Shown: positions 36,943 through 46,724 of the stretch, one piece after another
Layout of the letters: each line of letters begins with the position of its first letter
How positions within the stretch are numbered: position 1 is the first letter of the stretch
Assembly: GCA_947306475.1 (NCBI GenBank)
Contig: CAMZGS010000009.1
Location: 62,001 to 126,000, forward strand
Source: an uncultured Comamonas sp.
GTDB taxonomy: Bacteria; Pseudomonadota; Gammaproteobacteria; Burkholderiales; Burkholderiaceae_C
DNA: 64,000 nt
Direction: 5' to 3'
Position numbers and translations under genes: made by a program
The notes under the pieces: model-generated
Databases searched by the model: none
What the model saw: the letters and a program-made list of their open reading frames with translations, nothing else
Told to the model about the DNA's origin: nothing

Positions 36943-37937
36943 TATTTCTCTCCGGTCCAACTGGACTCTGCACTGCGCAGACACTGCTCAATGCGAATTG
37001 CATACTTGTTGTTGTGGGTGCCGTACTGGCACTCGAAGACGGGAACCCCGCCGATCGAGGCGCGAATGCGTGGCTCACGCACCAACTCGATGAAGTCGCC
37101 GGGCTTCATGGCCAGCAGCTGCTCCACGGTGGCGTCGGCACGTGCCAGCTCGGCCACCAGGGTGACTTCTGCCGACTGAATCTCCCGCGTCAGCACCTTC
37201 ACCCAGCGCCGGTCAACCTCCATGGAGTCGCCCTGCGTGGAGGAGTACAGGATGTCGCGGATGGGCTCCAGCGTTGCATAGGGCATGCAGATGTGGATTG
37301 CCCCGGAAACATCACCGATCTCCAGCTGGAACGCGGTGGACACCACGATTTCGCTGGGCGTGGCGATGTTGGCAAATTGCGGCTGCATCTCCGAGCGCTG
37401 GTAGGCCAGCTCCAGGGGGTAGATGCCGTGCCAGGCCTTCTTGTACTCCTCGCTGATGACGTCCACCAGGCGGTTGATGACGCGCTGTTCGGTGGCGGAA
37501 AAGTCGCGGCCTTCGATGCGGGTTTGCAGACGGCCAGCGCCGCCGTACAGGGTGTCGATGATGCCGAACACCAGTGAGGGTTCGCACACCACCAGACCGT
37601 TGCCGCGCAGCGGCCGTATGCCCACGATGTTGAAGTTGGTCGGCACGGCCAGGCGGCGCAGGAAAGCGCTGTAACGCTGCACGCTGACGGTACCTACCGA
37701 CACTTCGGGGCTGCGACGGATGAAGTTGAACAGCCCGATGCGGAAGTTGCGTGCAAAGCGCTCGTTGACGATCTCCATCGTCGGCATGCGCCCACGGACG
37801 ATGCGTTCCTGGCTGGAGATGTCGTAATTGCGAAACGAGCCTTCTTCCGCCTCCGTAATGTCGGTCTTCTGGCTTTCGCCAGTCACCCCTTCCAGAAGGG
37901 CGTCGACTTCTTCCTGAGACAGAAAAGAATCACTCAT
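36942..37937 (-). CDS. fliM: Flagellar motor switch protein FliM
   Basis: 331 residues. The N-terminal CheY-binding segment LSQEEVDALLEGV is intact. The middle CheC-like domain and the C-terminal SpoA domain follow. Overlaps fliN by one base. Confidence 0.97.
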   Translation of the reverse strand: MSDSFLSQEEVDALLEGVTGESQKTDITEAEEGSFRNYDISSQERIVRGRMPTMEIVNERFARNFRIGLFNFIRRSPEVSVGTVSVQRYSAFLRRLAVPTNFNIVGIRPLRGNGLVVCEPSLVFGIIDTLYGGAGRLQTRIEGRDFSATEQRVINRLVDVISEEYKKAWHGIYPLELAYQRSEMQPQFANIATPSEIVVSTAFQLEIGDVSGAIHICMPYATLEPIRDILYSSTQGDSMEVDRRWVKVLTREIQSAEVTLVAELARADATVEQLLAMKPGDFIELVREPRIRASIGGVPVFECQYGTHNNKYAIRIEQCLRSAESSWTGEK

Positions 37938-37955
37938 GGTGCATCCCTGCAGTCT

Positions 37956-38501
37956 TTACTGAATGATGAAACTGGAGAACAGCACGCGGCGCACCGGATT
38001 GGCGGGGCGGCGGGGCTGCTCGTATTCATCGTCGTATTCGCTGTCTTCGCTGACGCGTGCAGCCCTTCTGTTGCCACCCAGCGGGCGCGCCACTTCCCGA
38101 CGGATGTCGGCCGCCAGCTGCTCCTTGCCTTCGCGACCTAGCAACTCACTGGCGCTGCGCTGGGAGACCAGGCGCAGGATGCCATCGCGAATGCTGGGCA
38201 TGAACTGCTTGACCTGTTCGGCGGTCTTGTCGTCCTGCAGCTCCAGCGTGATGCCCAGCTGGATGAAGCGATCACCACCTGGATCGGCCAGGTTCACGAC
38301 AAGGGTTTCCAGAGGAAGAAAGGTGGGTACCAGCGCTGCGGCCGATCGGTTGCTTGCCTCCTCGTCCCTTTGCTGGTTCATCACTGTCAGCAGCACGATC
38401 GTGGCTGCCACCACCAAAAGCGCCACAACGGCGCCGATGACGATCAGTTTCTTGCCATTCTTTGCTGGAGGAGCGTTACCTGCAGTGTTGGATGCTGCCA
38501 C
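37956..38501 (-). CDS. fliL: Flagellar basal body protein FliL
   Basis: 181 residues. A GTG at 38501 is preferred because AAGGAA lies 7 bases upstream; an ATG at 38534 has no such site and adds 11 residues. Single membrane helix (about 19-41), then a periplasmic domain with FLPLETLVVNLADPGGDRFIQLGITLEL. The usual FliL C-terminus (VLFSSFIIQ) is present. It supports the stator and motor under load. Confidence 0.93.
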   Translation of the reverse strand: MAASNTAGNAPPAKNGKKLIVIGAVVALLVVAATIVLLTVMNQQRDEEASNRSAAALVPTFLPLETLVVNLADPGGDRFIQLGITLELQDDKTAEQVKQFMPSIRDGILRLVSQRSASELLGREGKEQLAADIRREVARPLGGNRRAARVSEDSEYDDEYEQPRRPANPVRRVLFSSFIIQ

Positions 38502-38662
38502 GTTGGTATTCCTTGTTGATAAACCCTGTCGCATCCGTTCTGCAACAAGGAAAAAAATTGCTACCTATTATTACCATTGGAGCCGCGAATCATAGCCAAG
38601 TTGGGCCGCGGCGCGCGCGCCTTGGGCGCAGATTCCGAGTGCTTTTGGTGTCTGTTACAGAC

Positions 38663-39949
38663 TCAGGCATAGACGTTCAGGCGCCCTTGTGGTGCTGTGG
38701 TTGCACCTTGGGGTTGGGCGTCCTGCGGCAGGGTTGCGGCCGATATTGTCGCCTGACGGGCAGTTCCCCAGCCGTCGGCAGGGGTGTGTGCCGAGCCTTC
38801 CTGGTTCCGGGCGTCGGCCTGCACGTGCGCACCTGCCAACTGCAGGCCTTGCTGCGCCAGCATCTCGCGCAGTTGTCCCATGCCGTCGTCCAGCAGGGCG
38901 CGCATTTCCTCCTGGTTGGTGCGCAGCACGACATGGGCTTCCTGCCCGTGCAGCTGCACCTGCACCCGCACCGGCTGGCCATCGCGCTGGATGAGCACTT
39001 CGGCACGTTGTTGCTGGCCTTGCAGCCAGAAGCGCAGGTCCTCCTGGCGGGCCTGCTCCTGGGCCTGTGCCCACTGGGCGTTGTGGTTGGCCTGGGGGGC
39101 CTGCACGGCCTGCTCCGTCAGGCGGGCTGCGCCGCTGCTGTGCAGTCCGGTGGCTGTTGCGCTGTGTTCGGCGGAGGCATCGGCATTGCGGCGGGGTGTT
39201 GTGGGGCGCTCTGCGCCCAGCCATTGCGCGGCCCATTGCGTCACCAGGCTGGCAGCGGCCTGCAGCGGCGGCGGTGGGCTGCCTGTATCCAGCATGCCGT
39301 GCAGGGCGATACGACCCAGTTGTGGGGCCTGTTCAGCAGGGTCGTCCGGCGCCTGGGTATCTCCTGCCAGCCCGGCCAGATTTTTCGGATCAGTGGCGTG
39401 CTCCAGTTGTTCGGACTGCGCGGCCAGGCTTACGGCCTGGGCGGCGTTGGCGATGGTTGCAGAGTCGGTGCCATTGGCCTGGACGGGTGAGGATACGCCC
39501 AGCGATGCGGTGAGCAAGCCTTGTGTGGGCTTGCCCCAGCTGGCACTGGAGGCCAGTGCCGAATCCGTCAGCGGTTCGGCGGGTACGCCGTCGCGCACGG
39601 CACGGTCGGCCTGGGTGTCCAGGTGCAGGGTCTGGCCCACCAGGGTGCTCAGGTCGGCCAGTGGCAGCAGGTCGTCGTCGGTCAGCGCGGCGGAAGTATC
39701 CAGCGCTTGCCCGGAGGTGACCGGGGGCGTGTCCAGTGCATCGCTCAGGTCCTGGGTGACGACGGAGGGGAGGCTGTCCAGAGTTGGCAGCTCTGCGGGC
39801 TCCTGGATCTCCTGACCCTGCAGCAGGGCCAGAAATGGGGGTGGCGCATCCTCGCCAGAGGCATTGGTTGCAGCAGAGGGTTTCTTGCTGGCGGAGCCTG
39901 TGGCTGCCACCACGGCGGGCGGTGCGGCTGGCGCAGAAGCAATCGTCAT
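38663..39949 (-). CDS. fliK: Flagellar hook-length control protein FliK
   Basis: 428 residues. A long low-complexity Ala/Gln/Pro-rich N-terminal part acts as the ruler; the C-terminal Flg_hook domain (about 290-390) shows [41 protein letters not shown]. Secreted during hook assembly and switches export specificity. Separated from fliL by 161 bases, which could hold an internal promoter. Confidence 0.9.
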   Translation of the reverse strand: MTIASAPAAPPAVVAATGSASKKPSAATNASGEDAPPPFLALLQGQEIQEPAELPTLDSLPSVVTQDLSDALDTPPVTSGQALDTSAALTDDDLLPLADLSTLVGQTLHLDTQADRAVRDGVPAEPLTDSALASSASWGKPTQGLLTASLGVSSPVQANGTDSATIANAAQAVSLAAQSEQLEHATDPKNLAGLAGDTQAPDDPAEQAPQLGRIALHGMLDTGSPPPPLQAAASLVTQWAAQWLGAERPTTPRRNADASAEHSATATGLHSSGAARLTEQAVQAPQANHNAQWAQAQEQARQEDLRFWLQGQQQRAEVLIQRDGQPVRVQVQLHGQEAHVVLRTNQEEMRALLDDGMGQLREMLAQQGLQLAGAHVQADARNQEGSAHTPADGWGTARQATISAATLPQDAQPQGATTAPQGRLNVYA

Positions 39950-39952
39950 GGT

Positions 39953-40417
39953 TTATGCCTCCTGAAATTGCATACCGAAGGTGCGGCCAATGAACTGCAG
40001 CGCGGCACGCTCATCGGTTTGTTTTTGGTCACGGCGCTGCTGGGCCAGCGCCATGTCGCGGCGGCGCATCTGCACCACTTTTTCCAGGCTGGACAGGCGC
40101 AGTTCGGCGGTCATCAGGGCATGGCGGGCAGCCTGCAGACGCAGCTCCTGATCGCGCATGACCTTGGTCTGCAGCTCCAGGGCATGCTGCAGGCGCTGCA
40201 TGAACTGGCGGTGGTGGTACATCACTTCGGGCTTGAGCTCCATGCCTTCCTGAGCACCCCAGCGCTGCTGCATCTCCTGCATGTACGACTGCAGTTGATC
40301 CATCTGCCCTTGCGCAGCGGCATGGGACTGCTGACGTTCGCGCAGCGCCTGGCGGGCTTCATCGCGTTTGCGCGTGGCCATCTCGATGGCCACCATCAGC
40401 GCATTCAGTGAAGACAT
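39953..40417 (-). CDS. fliJ: Flagellar export chaperone FliJ
   Basis: 154 residues, almost entirely charged coiled coil, beginning MSSLNALMVAIEMATRKRDEA. The ATG at 40417 has GGGAG upstream and is preferred to a start six codons earlier. Interacts with the FliI ATPase and FlhA. Three bases separate it from fliK. Confidence 0.92.
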   Translation of the reverse strand: MSSLNALMVAIEMATRKRDEARQALRERQQSHAAAQGQMDQLQSYMQEMQQRWGAQEGMELKPEVMYHHRQFMQRLQHALELQTKVMRDQELRLQAARHALMTAELRLSSLEKVVQMRRRDMALAQQRRDQKQTDERAALQFIGRTFGMQFQEA

Positions 40418-40459
40418 ACCCACACTCCCTTTCAAAAACTTTCCAGCATCGCTCTGACG

Positions 40460-41857
40460 TTATGCCGCACTCTCCAGCACCTGGGCCATGGCCTCCAGGC
40501 TCTCATCCAGGGAGGCGCCTTCGAACATGGTCTGCTGCAGAAATTGGCGCATGGCAGGCTGCAGGCGTATTGCTTCATCGACCTGCGGATCCGAGCCATT
40601 GACGTAAGCCCCTACTTGTATCAAGTCCTTGCTTTTTTGATAGCGCGAATAAACGGCCCTAAACCGTCTAGCTAATTCGAAATGCTCACGCGAGACGACG
40701 TTGTGCATCACACGCGAGGCCGATTGTTCGATGTCGATGGCCGGGTAGTGCCCTTCCTCTGCCAGCGCACGCGAGAGCACATAGTGACCGTCCAGAATGG
40801 CGCGCGAGGCGTCCGCGATCGGGTCCTGCTGGTCGTCGCCTTCGGAGAGCACGGTGTAGAAGGCCGTGATCGAGCCCACACCGTTCAGGCCATTGCCGCT
40901 GCGCTCCACCAGCGCCGGCAGCTTGGCAAAGCACGATGGGGGATAGCCCTTGGTGGCCGGAGGTTCCCCAATGGCCAGCGCAATCTCGCGCTGTGCCTGG
41001 GCGTAGCGGGTGAGCGAATCCATGAGCAGCAGCACGTGCTTGCCCTGGTCGCGGAAGTATTCGGCAATCGCTGTGGCGTAGCTGGCGCCCTGCATGCGCA
41101 GCAGCGGTGGGGCATCGGCGGGCGCTGCCACCACGACGGCGCGGTCGCGGTCCTGGGCGCCCAGAATGTCTTCGACGAATTCCTTGACCTCGCGGCCACG
41201 TTCGCCGATCAGACCCACCACGATGATGTCGGCCTTGGTGTAGCGCGCCATCATGCCCAGCAGCACCGACTTGCCCACGCCCGAGCCGGCAAACAGGCCC
41301 AGACGCTGTCCGCGCCCCACGGTCAGCAGAGCGTTGATGGCGCGCACGCCGGTATCCAGAATTTCGCGCACCGGGGCGCGCTCCATGGCGTTGATCGGTT
41401 CGCGCTCCAGCTCCAGGGCCTGTACGTCGCGCAACTGGCCACCATGATCCAGGGGAATGCCCTGGGAGTCCACCACCCGGCCCAGCAGGCCATTGCCCAT
41501 GGGCAGGCGCAGCACGCCGGTGCTCATGTCCGGCACCCTGGTATCGCCCAGACGCAGGGGAGGAATGAAGGGCGGCGCCGGCCGCACGCTGGCGCCGGCA
41601 GACAAGCCTTGAATGTCGCCAGCGGGCATCAGGAAGGCGCGCTCGCCGGAGAAGCCGACCACTTCGGCCAGCACCGGTTCACCGCCGGGCATCTGCACAT
41701 GGCACTGCGCGCCAACGGGGGCGCGCAGGCCGGAGGCTTCCAGCACCAGTCCGGTCAGGCGTGTGAGTGTGCCCTGGCTGGACAGCGGCAAGGGCTGGCG
41801 CAGGCGCTGCTGCCCCAGGCGCAGCATGGACTGCAGTTGTTCCGCCATCTCAGCCAT
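40460..41857 (-). CDS. fliI: Flagellum-specific ATPase FliI
   Basis: 465 residues. Walker A AGSGVGKS at 190-197, Walker B-like [26 protein letters not shown], and the family block [18 protein letters not shown]. Hexameric ATPase feeding the export apparatus. Its start overlaps the end of fliH by 8 bases; the frame is open upstream but reads fliH in another phase. Confidence 0.97.
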   Translation of the reverse strand: MAEMAEQLQSMLRLGQQRLRQPLPLSSQGTLTRLTGLVLEASGLRAPVGAQCHVQMPGGEPVLAEVVGFSGERAFLMPAGDIQGLSAGASVRPAPPFIPPLRLGDTRVPDMSTGVLRLPMGNGLLGRVVDSQGIPLDHGGQLRDVQALELEREPINAMERAPVREILDTGVRAINALLTVGRGQRLGLFAGSGVGKSVLLGMMARYTKADIIVVGLIGERGREVKEFVEDILGAQDRDRAVVVAAPADAPPLLRMQGASYATAIAEYFRDQGKHVLLLMDSLTRYAQAQREIALAIGEPPATKGYPPSCFAKLPALVERSGNGLNGVGSITAFYTVLSEGDDQQDPIADASRAILDGHYVLSRALAEEGHYPAIDIEQSASRVMHNVVSREHFELARRFRAVYSRYQKSKDLIQVGAYVNGSDPQVDEAIRLQPAMRQFLQQTMFEGASLDESLEAMAQVLESAA

Positions 41858-42707
41858 GGGATGCGCCCTCGTACCATGTGGACACCAGCCCCAGCGCCGC
41901 AACGGCGCGCTGCCAGCGTTTTTCCAGGCTGCCATCGACCTGGGCGCCCTGGCTTTCCACCCAGCAGTCGCCCACCGGCACGCTGGCATCCTGCAGCCAT
42001 TCGATCTTCGGGTTGGGCCAGGCGGCGCGCACGTGCGCTTCCAGGTGCTGCCAGTCGTCGGGGTGGAGACGCACGGTGGCTGGTCTGGTTTCCGCCCCCA
42101 GCATGTCCAGCGCCTCACGCACCACCGGCATCAGCGCCTGGGGATTGGTGCGCAGCTCCTGGCGCACCACCTGGCGCGCAATGTCGCAGGCCAGCTGCAG
42201 CAGGTCGGGTGCCACCTGTTGCTGCAGCCCGCGGATGCCCTCCTGCGCCTGGCGCAGCACCTCGGCCAGACGCTGGCCGATTTCGCGCCCCTGGTTGTCC
42301 TGATACTCCTGCAGGCGCTGCTGCCATTGCTCTGCGGCCTGCTGCTCACCTTGCTGCAGGCCCTGCGCAAAGCCCTCCTGGCGGGCCTGCTCCAGCATCT
42401 GCTGCAGTTCTTCTTCGCTGATGGCCGGCTCTGGCGGGGGCGGCGGTGGTGCCGGTTCCTCGGCCTCGGCTTCGGACTGGGCTGGCGGTTCGGTCTGCGG
42501 CTCTTCAATGGCTGTGGGTGTGGCCGGGGGGTCTTCCAGCAGCGGGCGGAAGTCCTCATTGTCCTGGGCCAGCGGGGGCAGCATGCCTTCGCCCAATCCG
42601 CCCAGGGCAACATCGCCGAATCGCCAGATGCGCACCTGGGCTTCCTGCAACTCTTCGCCGGGGATGAAGCGTGCCTTGGCCTTGGAGTGGTTGGAGCTAC
42701 CAGTCAT
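41850..42707 (-). CDS. fliH: Flagellar assembly protein FliH
   Basis: 285 residues. An acidic/Pro-rich stretch (about 50-95; [18 protein letters not shown]) is followed by a Gln/Glu-rich coiled coil and a C-terminal domain with [20 protein letters not shown], typical of FliH. It restrains and localises FliI. The N-terminus has the short [10 protein letters not shown] motif. Confidence 0.93.
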   Translation of the reverse strand: MTGSSNHSKAKARFIPGEELQEAQVRIWRFGDVALGGLGEGMLPPLAQDNEDFRPLLEDPPATPTAIEEPQTEPPAQSEAEAEEPAPPPPPPEPAISEEELQQMLEQARQEGFAQGLQQGEQQAAEQWQQRLQEYQDNQGREIGQRLAEVLRQAQEGIRGLQQQVAPDLLQLACDIARQVVRQELRTNPQALMPVVREALDMLGAETRPATVRLHPDDWQHLEAHVRAAWPNPKIEWLQDASVPVGDCWVESQGAQVDGSLEKRWQRAVAALGLVSTWYEGASHG

Positions 42708-42719
42708 GTCGTGCTCCCA

Positions 42720-43715
42720 TTACACGAAGGCGTCTTCGGCGCCGCCACCGATGGTGATCTGCTGCTCGTCGGCCAGACGGCGCACGATCTTGAGCACTTC
42801 CTTCTGCTGTGCCTCCACCTCGGACAGGCGCATCGGGCCGCGGCTTTCCAGGTCCTCCTTGAGCGCTTCGGCGGCACGCTTGGACATGTTGGCCAGGATC
42901 TTGTCGCGTACTTCCATCGAGCCGCCCTTGAGCGCCACGATCAGCGTCTCGGAAGCCACCTCGCGCAGCACCAGCTGCAGCGAGCGGTCGTCCAGCTTGA
43001 CCAGGTCGTCGAAGACGAACATCTTGTCCATGATCTTCTGCGCCAGATCCGCGTCGTAGTTGCGGATCGTGTCCAGCACGGCCACGTCGGCATTGCCGCC
43101 CAGCAGGTTGAGCATTTCGGCCGCCGTCTTGACGCCGCCCAGCGAGGTCTTGCGGATCTTGTCGCCGCCGGCCAGCACCTGGTACAGCACCTCGTTGAGG
43201 TCCTTGAGCGCCGAGGGCTGGATGCCTTCGAGCGTTGCCACGCGCAGCATGACCTCGCTGCGCATGCGCTCGGGCAGCTGCATCAGGATGGCTGCAGACT
43301 GCTCGTACTCCAGGTGCACCAGGATGGCTGCCACGATCTGCGGGTGCTCGTTGCGCAGCAGCTCGGCCACCGACACCGGGTCCATCCACTTCAGGCTTTC
43401 GATGCCCGAGACGTCGCCGCCTTGCAGGATGCGATCGAGCAGCAGGGAGGCCTTGTCGTCGCCCAGCGCGCGGCGCAGCACAGACTTGACGTAGTCGCTG
43501 GCGTCCTCCACCAGCAGACTTTGTGCGGCGCAGTCGTCGGTGAAGCGCGAGATCACAAAGTCCACTTTTTCCTTGGTCACGCCGCGCATGCGGGCAATGG
43601 TCTCGCCCAGCTTCTGCACCTCCTTGGGGGAGAGGTGCTTGAACACCTCTGCGGCTTCCTCCTCGCCCAGGGACATGAGCAGGATGGCGGCGTCGTTCAA
43701 ACCACGTTCGTCCAT
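42720..43715 (-). CDS. fliG: Flagellar motor switch protein FliG
   Basis: 331 residues, normal length. N-terminal domain binds FliF; the C-terminal torque helix retains charged residues (DDLVKLDDRSLQLVLREV). The EHPQ motif (NEHPQIVAAILVHLE) of the middle domain is intact. Twelve bases from fliH and 45 from fliF. Confidence 0.97.
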   Translation of the reverse strand: MDERGLNDAAILLMSLGEEEAAEVFKHLSPKEVQKLGETIARMRGVTKEKVDFVISRFTDDCAAQSLLVEDASDYVKSVLRRALGDDKASLLLDRILQGGDVSGIESLKWMDPVSVAELLRNEHPQIVAAILVHLEYEQSAAILMQLPERMRSEVMLRVATLEGIQPSALKDLNEVLYQVLAGGDKIRKTSLGGVKTAAEMLNLLGGNADVAVLDTIRNYDADLAQKIMDKMFVFDDLVKLDDRSLQLVLREVASETLIVALKGGSMEVRDKILANMSKRAAEALKEDLESRGPMRLSEVEAQQKEVLKIVRRLADEQQITIGGGAEDAFV

Positions 43716-43760
43716 AGCAACACTTCTTTATGTCTATTCCAGCGGTACGGTGGCGCGGCT

Positions 43761-45455
43761 TCAGCCTTCGCTGCCGTTGACCCAGGTCTTGATGATGTTG
43801 GCCACCGCAATCGGGTTCTGCTTGGCCAGTGCGCGCGCCTGCTCCAGGCGCAGCTGTTCGGGAGGCACCTCGCCCGACTTTTGCGGCAGGGCAGGGCGTT
43901 CCAGCTCCTCGGCCTCGAGCAGGTCGAGCTGTTGCTGCATTTCCTTCTTGCGGCGGCTCTTGACCAGCGGACGTACGACGCCGAACGCCAGGATCAGGGC
44001 GCCGAGCACAAAGCCCAGGGGCCAGCCGATGGTCTTGATCAGGGCAATCGTCTCGGGTTGCTGCCACACCGGCAGGTCGGAGGCCAGGCGCAGCTCCTGC
44101 TGGAAGGGCGCATTCATCAGGTTGACCGAGTCGCCGCGCTCGGCGTTGAAGCCGATGGTTTCACGCACCAGGGCCAGCATCTGGGCCTGCTGCTGCTCCG
44201 TCATGGGCTGGGGTGTGGCTACGCCACCGGGCTCCAGCGGCTGGCCGGGCAGGTAGTTGACCACCACGGCGGCTGTCATGCGGCGGATGGTGCCGGTGCT
44301 GCTGCGCGTGACCTTGACGGTCCTGTCCACTTCGTAATTGGTCACGATCTCGCGCTTGCTGCCAGGAATCTGCATGAAGGAGCGCTGCTGCTCCTCTGCC
44401 GTGCGCAGCGGCTGGGCCGGACCGTTGATGGGCGCGGCGGCAGCTTGCGGCGGCTGGTTGGTGGTGGCGCCGGGCACGCCAGTGGGCGGCAGGTCCTTGG
44501 GCGCGCCGGTGCTCTCCAGCAATTGCTGGCTGCGCACGGCGCTGGAGGCCGCCTCACCCTGGTTGGGCATGTGCATTTCGGAGGTCGATTCCGACTGCGA
44601 GAAGTCGATGTCGGCCGTCACCTGTGCCTTGACATTGCCTTTGCCGACCACCGGCTCCAGGATGTCCAGAATGCGCTGCACGTACTGCTTTTCCAGCTGC
44701 TGCTGGTACATGAGCTGCTGGATGTCCACCGGGCTTTCCTTGCCATCGGGCGACTGCGACAGCAGCTTGCCCGTGTCGTCCAGCACGCTCACGCTGCTGG
44801 GGGAGAGTTCCGGCACGCTGGATGCGACCAGGTGCACGATGCCGGCAATCTGCGTGCGATCGAGCATGCGCCCGGGGTGCAGGCTCACGATCACCGAGGC
44901 CGAAGGCTTTTGCTGCTCGCGAAAGAAACCATTCTGATTGGGCAGCGCCAGGTGCACGCGCGCATCCTGCACGGCCGACAGGCCCTGGATGGAGCGCGTC
45001 AGCTCACCTTCCAGGGCGCGCTGGTAGTTCACCCGCTCCTGAAACTGGGTGATGCCGAACTTGCTGTTGTCCATCACCTCGAAGCCGGCCACCGAGCCCT
45101 TGGGCAGCCCCTGGGTGGCCAGCTTCAGTCGCACGTCGTGCACCTTGTCGGCCGGGATCAGGATGGCGCCGCCGCCTTCGGTGTAGCGGTAGGGCACATT
45201 CATTTGCGACAACTGCGCCACGATGGCGCCAGCGTCCTTGTCCCCCAGGTTGGAGAACAGCACGCGGTAGTCGGGCTGGCGCGCAAAAAGGGCTGCGGCC
45301 ACTACGGCGACCACCGTCAGTGCGGCGATGCCGCCCCAGCGCAGGCGCTGGTTGCGATCCATCTGTTGGAGGCGTTGTTGCCACGAAGCCGCAGCTGCCG
45401 GTGCTCCGGCAACGGCAGGGGGTTGGGCGACAGGTACTTCAGCGACAGCAGACAT
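43761..45455 (-). CDS. fliF: Flagellar MS-ring protein FliF
   Basis: 564 residues from the ATG preceded by GGAAGAAG. Two membrane helices (about 46-66 and 455-475) enclose a large periplasmic part with ring-building motifs (DYRVLFSNLGDKDAGAIVAQL). A C-terminal cytoplasmic tail binds FliG. First gene of the fliF-fliR run. Confidence 0.97.
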   Translation of the reverse strand: MSAVAEVPVAQPPAVAGAPAAAASWQQRLQQMDRNQRLRWGGIAALTVVAVVAAALFARQPDYRVLFSNLGDKDAGAIVAQLSQMNVPYRYTEGGGAILIPADKVHDVRLKLATQGLPKGSVAGFEVMDNSKFGITQFQERVNYQRALEGELTRSIQGLSAVQDARVHLALPNQNGFFREQQKPSASVIVSLHPGRMLDRTQIAGIVHLVASSVPELSPSSVSVLDDTGKLLSQSPDGKESPVDIQQLMYQQQLEKQYVQRILDILEPVVGKGNVKAQVTADIDFSQSESTSEMHMPNQGEAASSAVRSQQLLESTGAPKDLPPTGVPGATTNQPPQAAAAPINGPAQPLRTAEEQQRSFMQIPGSKREIVTNYEVDRTVKVTRSSTGTIRRMTAAVVVNYLPGQPLEPGGVATPQPMTEQQQAQMLALVRETIGFNAERGDSVNLMNAPFQQELRLASDLPVWQQPETIALIKTIGWPLGFVLGALILAFGVVRPLVKSRRKKEMQQQLDLLEAEELERPALPQKSGEVPPEQLRLEQARALAKQNPIAVANIIKTWVNGSEG

Positions 45456-45626
45456 ATTCTTCTTCCACAAACAAGGGGCCAGGGCCAGCACCGGCTCACG
45501 CGGTGGCATTGGTGGCACGCAGCCCAAGGTGCCGTCGATTATTCGGAATCGCCCAGGCGGCGTTGGCTCGATAAAGCGTCGCTTTGCCCATTTATTCGCG
45601 CTGCTGCGGTCGGGGCGCAGCGCCTA

Positions 45627-45653
45627 CGATCGGCACCAACTTAGACAACTTCC
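45627..45653 (-). promoter_or_regulatory. Sigma-28-like promoter candidate for the fliF operon
   Basis: On the minus strand GGAAGTTG, 11 bases, GCCGATCG. It matches the FliA consensus (TAAAGTTT-N11-GCCGATAA) at 5 of 8 and 6 of 8 positions. It lies about 170 bases before the fliF ATG, the same spacing as the better site before fliD. Weaker than the fliD site. Confidence 0.4.
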
Positions 45654-45685
45654 CGCTTTTTCTCTGAGACATCTGGGAGAACACC

Positions 45686-46015
45686 ATGGATCTACGCATT
45701 CAAAGCAGCACCCACCCTCTGCGCCCCCTGACATCGACCAGCGATACCGCTGCCCGCCTGACCAAGCCCCTGCAGGCCGCCGAGGCGGAAGGTCACGGCT
45801 TTGGCGTGGCCCTGGAAAACGCCCTGCGTGCGGTCAGCGCCGCACAGAACCACCAGTCCCACCTGCAGCGCGAGGTGCAGCTGGAAAACCCCGCTGTCAG
45901 CCTGGAAGAGACCATGGTCGCCATGCAGAAGGCGCAAATCGGTTTTCAGGCCACGCTGCATGTGCGCAACCGCCTGGTGCAGGCCTACACCGATGTGATG
46001 AACATGCAGGTCTGA
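45686..46015 (+). CDS. fliE: Flagellar hook-basal body protein FliE
   Basis: 109 residues, divergent from fliF with 230 bases between the starts. The C-terminal block [39 protein letters not shown] is the FliE signature. FliE joins the MS ring to the rod. A GGGAG ribosome site (tctgggagaac) precedes the ATG. Confidence 0.96.
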   Translation: MDLRIQSSTHPLRPLTSTSDTAARLTKPLQAAEAEGHGFGVALENALRAVSAAQNHQSHLQREVQLENPAVSLEETMVAMQKAQIGFQATLHVRNRLVQAYTDVMNMQV

Positions 46016-46055
46016 GCACGCTGCCCGGACTTCTGTCTACCCTTTCCCTTCTTGA

Positions 46056-46088
46056 TGCCGCTCTTCCTTCGGGGATGGCGGTTTTTTT
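46056..46088 (+). terminator. Probable terminator after fliE
   Basis: CCGCTCTTCC and GGGGATGGCGG pair with wobbles and one mismatch around a TTC loop, directly followed by eight T. Confidence 0.75.
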
Positions 46089-46104
46089 TATGCTTCTTGT
46101 TTTT

Positions 46105-46193
46105 TTATAGCTGGTTGCGCTTGTATGTGGCGATTTCAGATTGAAAAGTATCTGAAATCGTTGAGCTGCCAGCGCTGGCAGCTCATTTTTTTA
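46105..46193. repeat. Imperfect palindrome of the ATAGCTG family between fliE and the OsmC-like gene
   Basis: Left arm begins AGCTGGTTGCGCTTG at 46109; right arm ends at AGCT 46180-46183. The tip is a perfect GATTTCAGAT/ATCTGAAATC stem. The right arm contains a nested GCTGCCAGCGCTGGCAGC palindrome. A T-run follows. Lies between convergent genes. Confidence 0.7.
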
Positions 46194-46199
46194 TGAATA

Positions 46200-46652
46200 T
46201 CAGTCGGCCTGCACCACTTCAAAGCTGGTGGTGATCTGCGCCGTCTTGCCCAGCATGATGCTGGCCGAGCAGTACTTCTCGTGGCTCAGCGCAATGGCAC
46301 GCTCCACCGCGCTGGCGGGCAGGTCCTTGCCCGTCACCGTAAAGTGCATGTGGATCCTGGTGAACACCTTGGGCTCGGTCTCGGCACGCTCGGCCTTGAG
46401 CTGCACGCTGCAATTGCGCACTGCATGGCGCCCGCGCTTGAGGATCAGCACCACGTCGTAGGCTGTGCAGCCGCCGGTGCCGGCCAGCAGCAACTCCATG
46501 GGGCGCGCCGCCAGGTTCTGCCCGCCATTGGCGGGGTTGCGCTCATCGGGCGCGCCGTCCATGTTCACGATGTGGCCACTGCCCGTCTCGGCCACAAAAC
46601 CCATGCCGGAGCGCGTACCTGCTGCCCCCGTCCAACTTACCGTGCATTCCAT
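46200..46652 (-). CDS. OsmC-family protein
   Basis: 150 residues from the ATG at 46652 (MECTVSWTG). Both reactive cysteines of the family are present, C62 in GTGGCTAYDVV and C128 in EKYCSAS, so it is likely a thiol-dependent peroxidase or related OsmC enzyme of the YhfA type. The upstream frame is open but unlike the family. No ribosome site is obvious. Divergent from the small-RNA unit and ilvA. Confidence 0.85.
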   Translation of the reverse strand: MECTVSWTGAAGTRSGMGFVAETGSGHIVNMDGAPDERNPANGGQNLAARPMELLLAGTGGCTAYDVVLILKRGRHAVRNCSVQLKAERAETEPKVFTRIHMHFTVTGKDLPASAVERAIALSHEKYCSASIMLGKTAQITTSFEVVQAD

Positions 46653-46688
46653 AAATACCACTTTCGAAAAGGTGTTTACATGTTTATG

Positions 46689-46718
46689 TTGCATTGCAGC
46701 ATATTCCTTGCGTACAAT
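46689..46718 (+). promoter_or_regulatory. Sigma-70-type promoter of the small RNA/ilvA leader
   Basis: -35 TTGCAT (46689-46694), 18-base spacer, -10 TACAAT (46713-46718). Transcription should begin near 46725. Confidence 0.6.
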
Positions 46719-46724
46719 GCGCAG

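Noticed and set aside
40615..40680. AT-richer patch with TTGATAGCG inside fliI, considered as a repeat copy
   Set aside because: It is fully coding for a conserved FliI segment ([11 protein letters not shown]) and shows no palindrome.
41613..45644. Long plus-strand open frame opposite fliI-fliF
   Set aside because: Antisense shadow of five well-recognised flagellar genes; composition is biased and no domain is visible.
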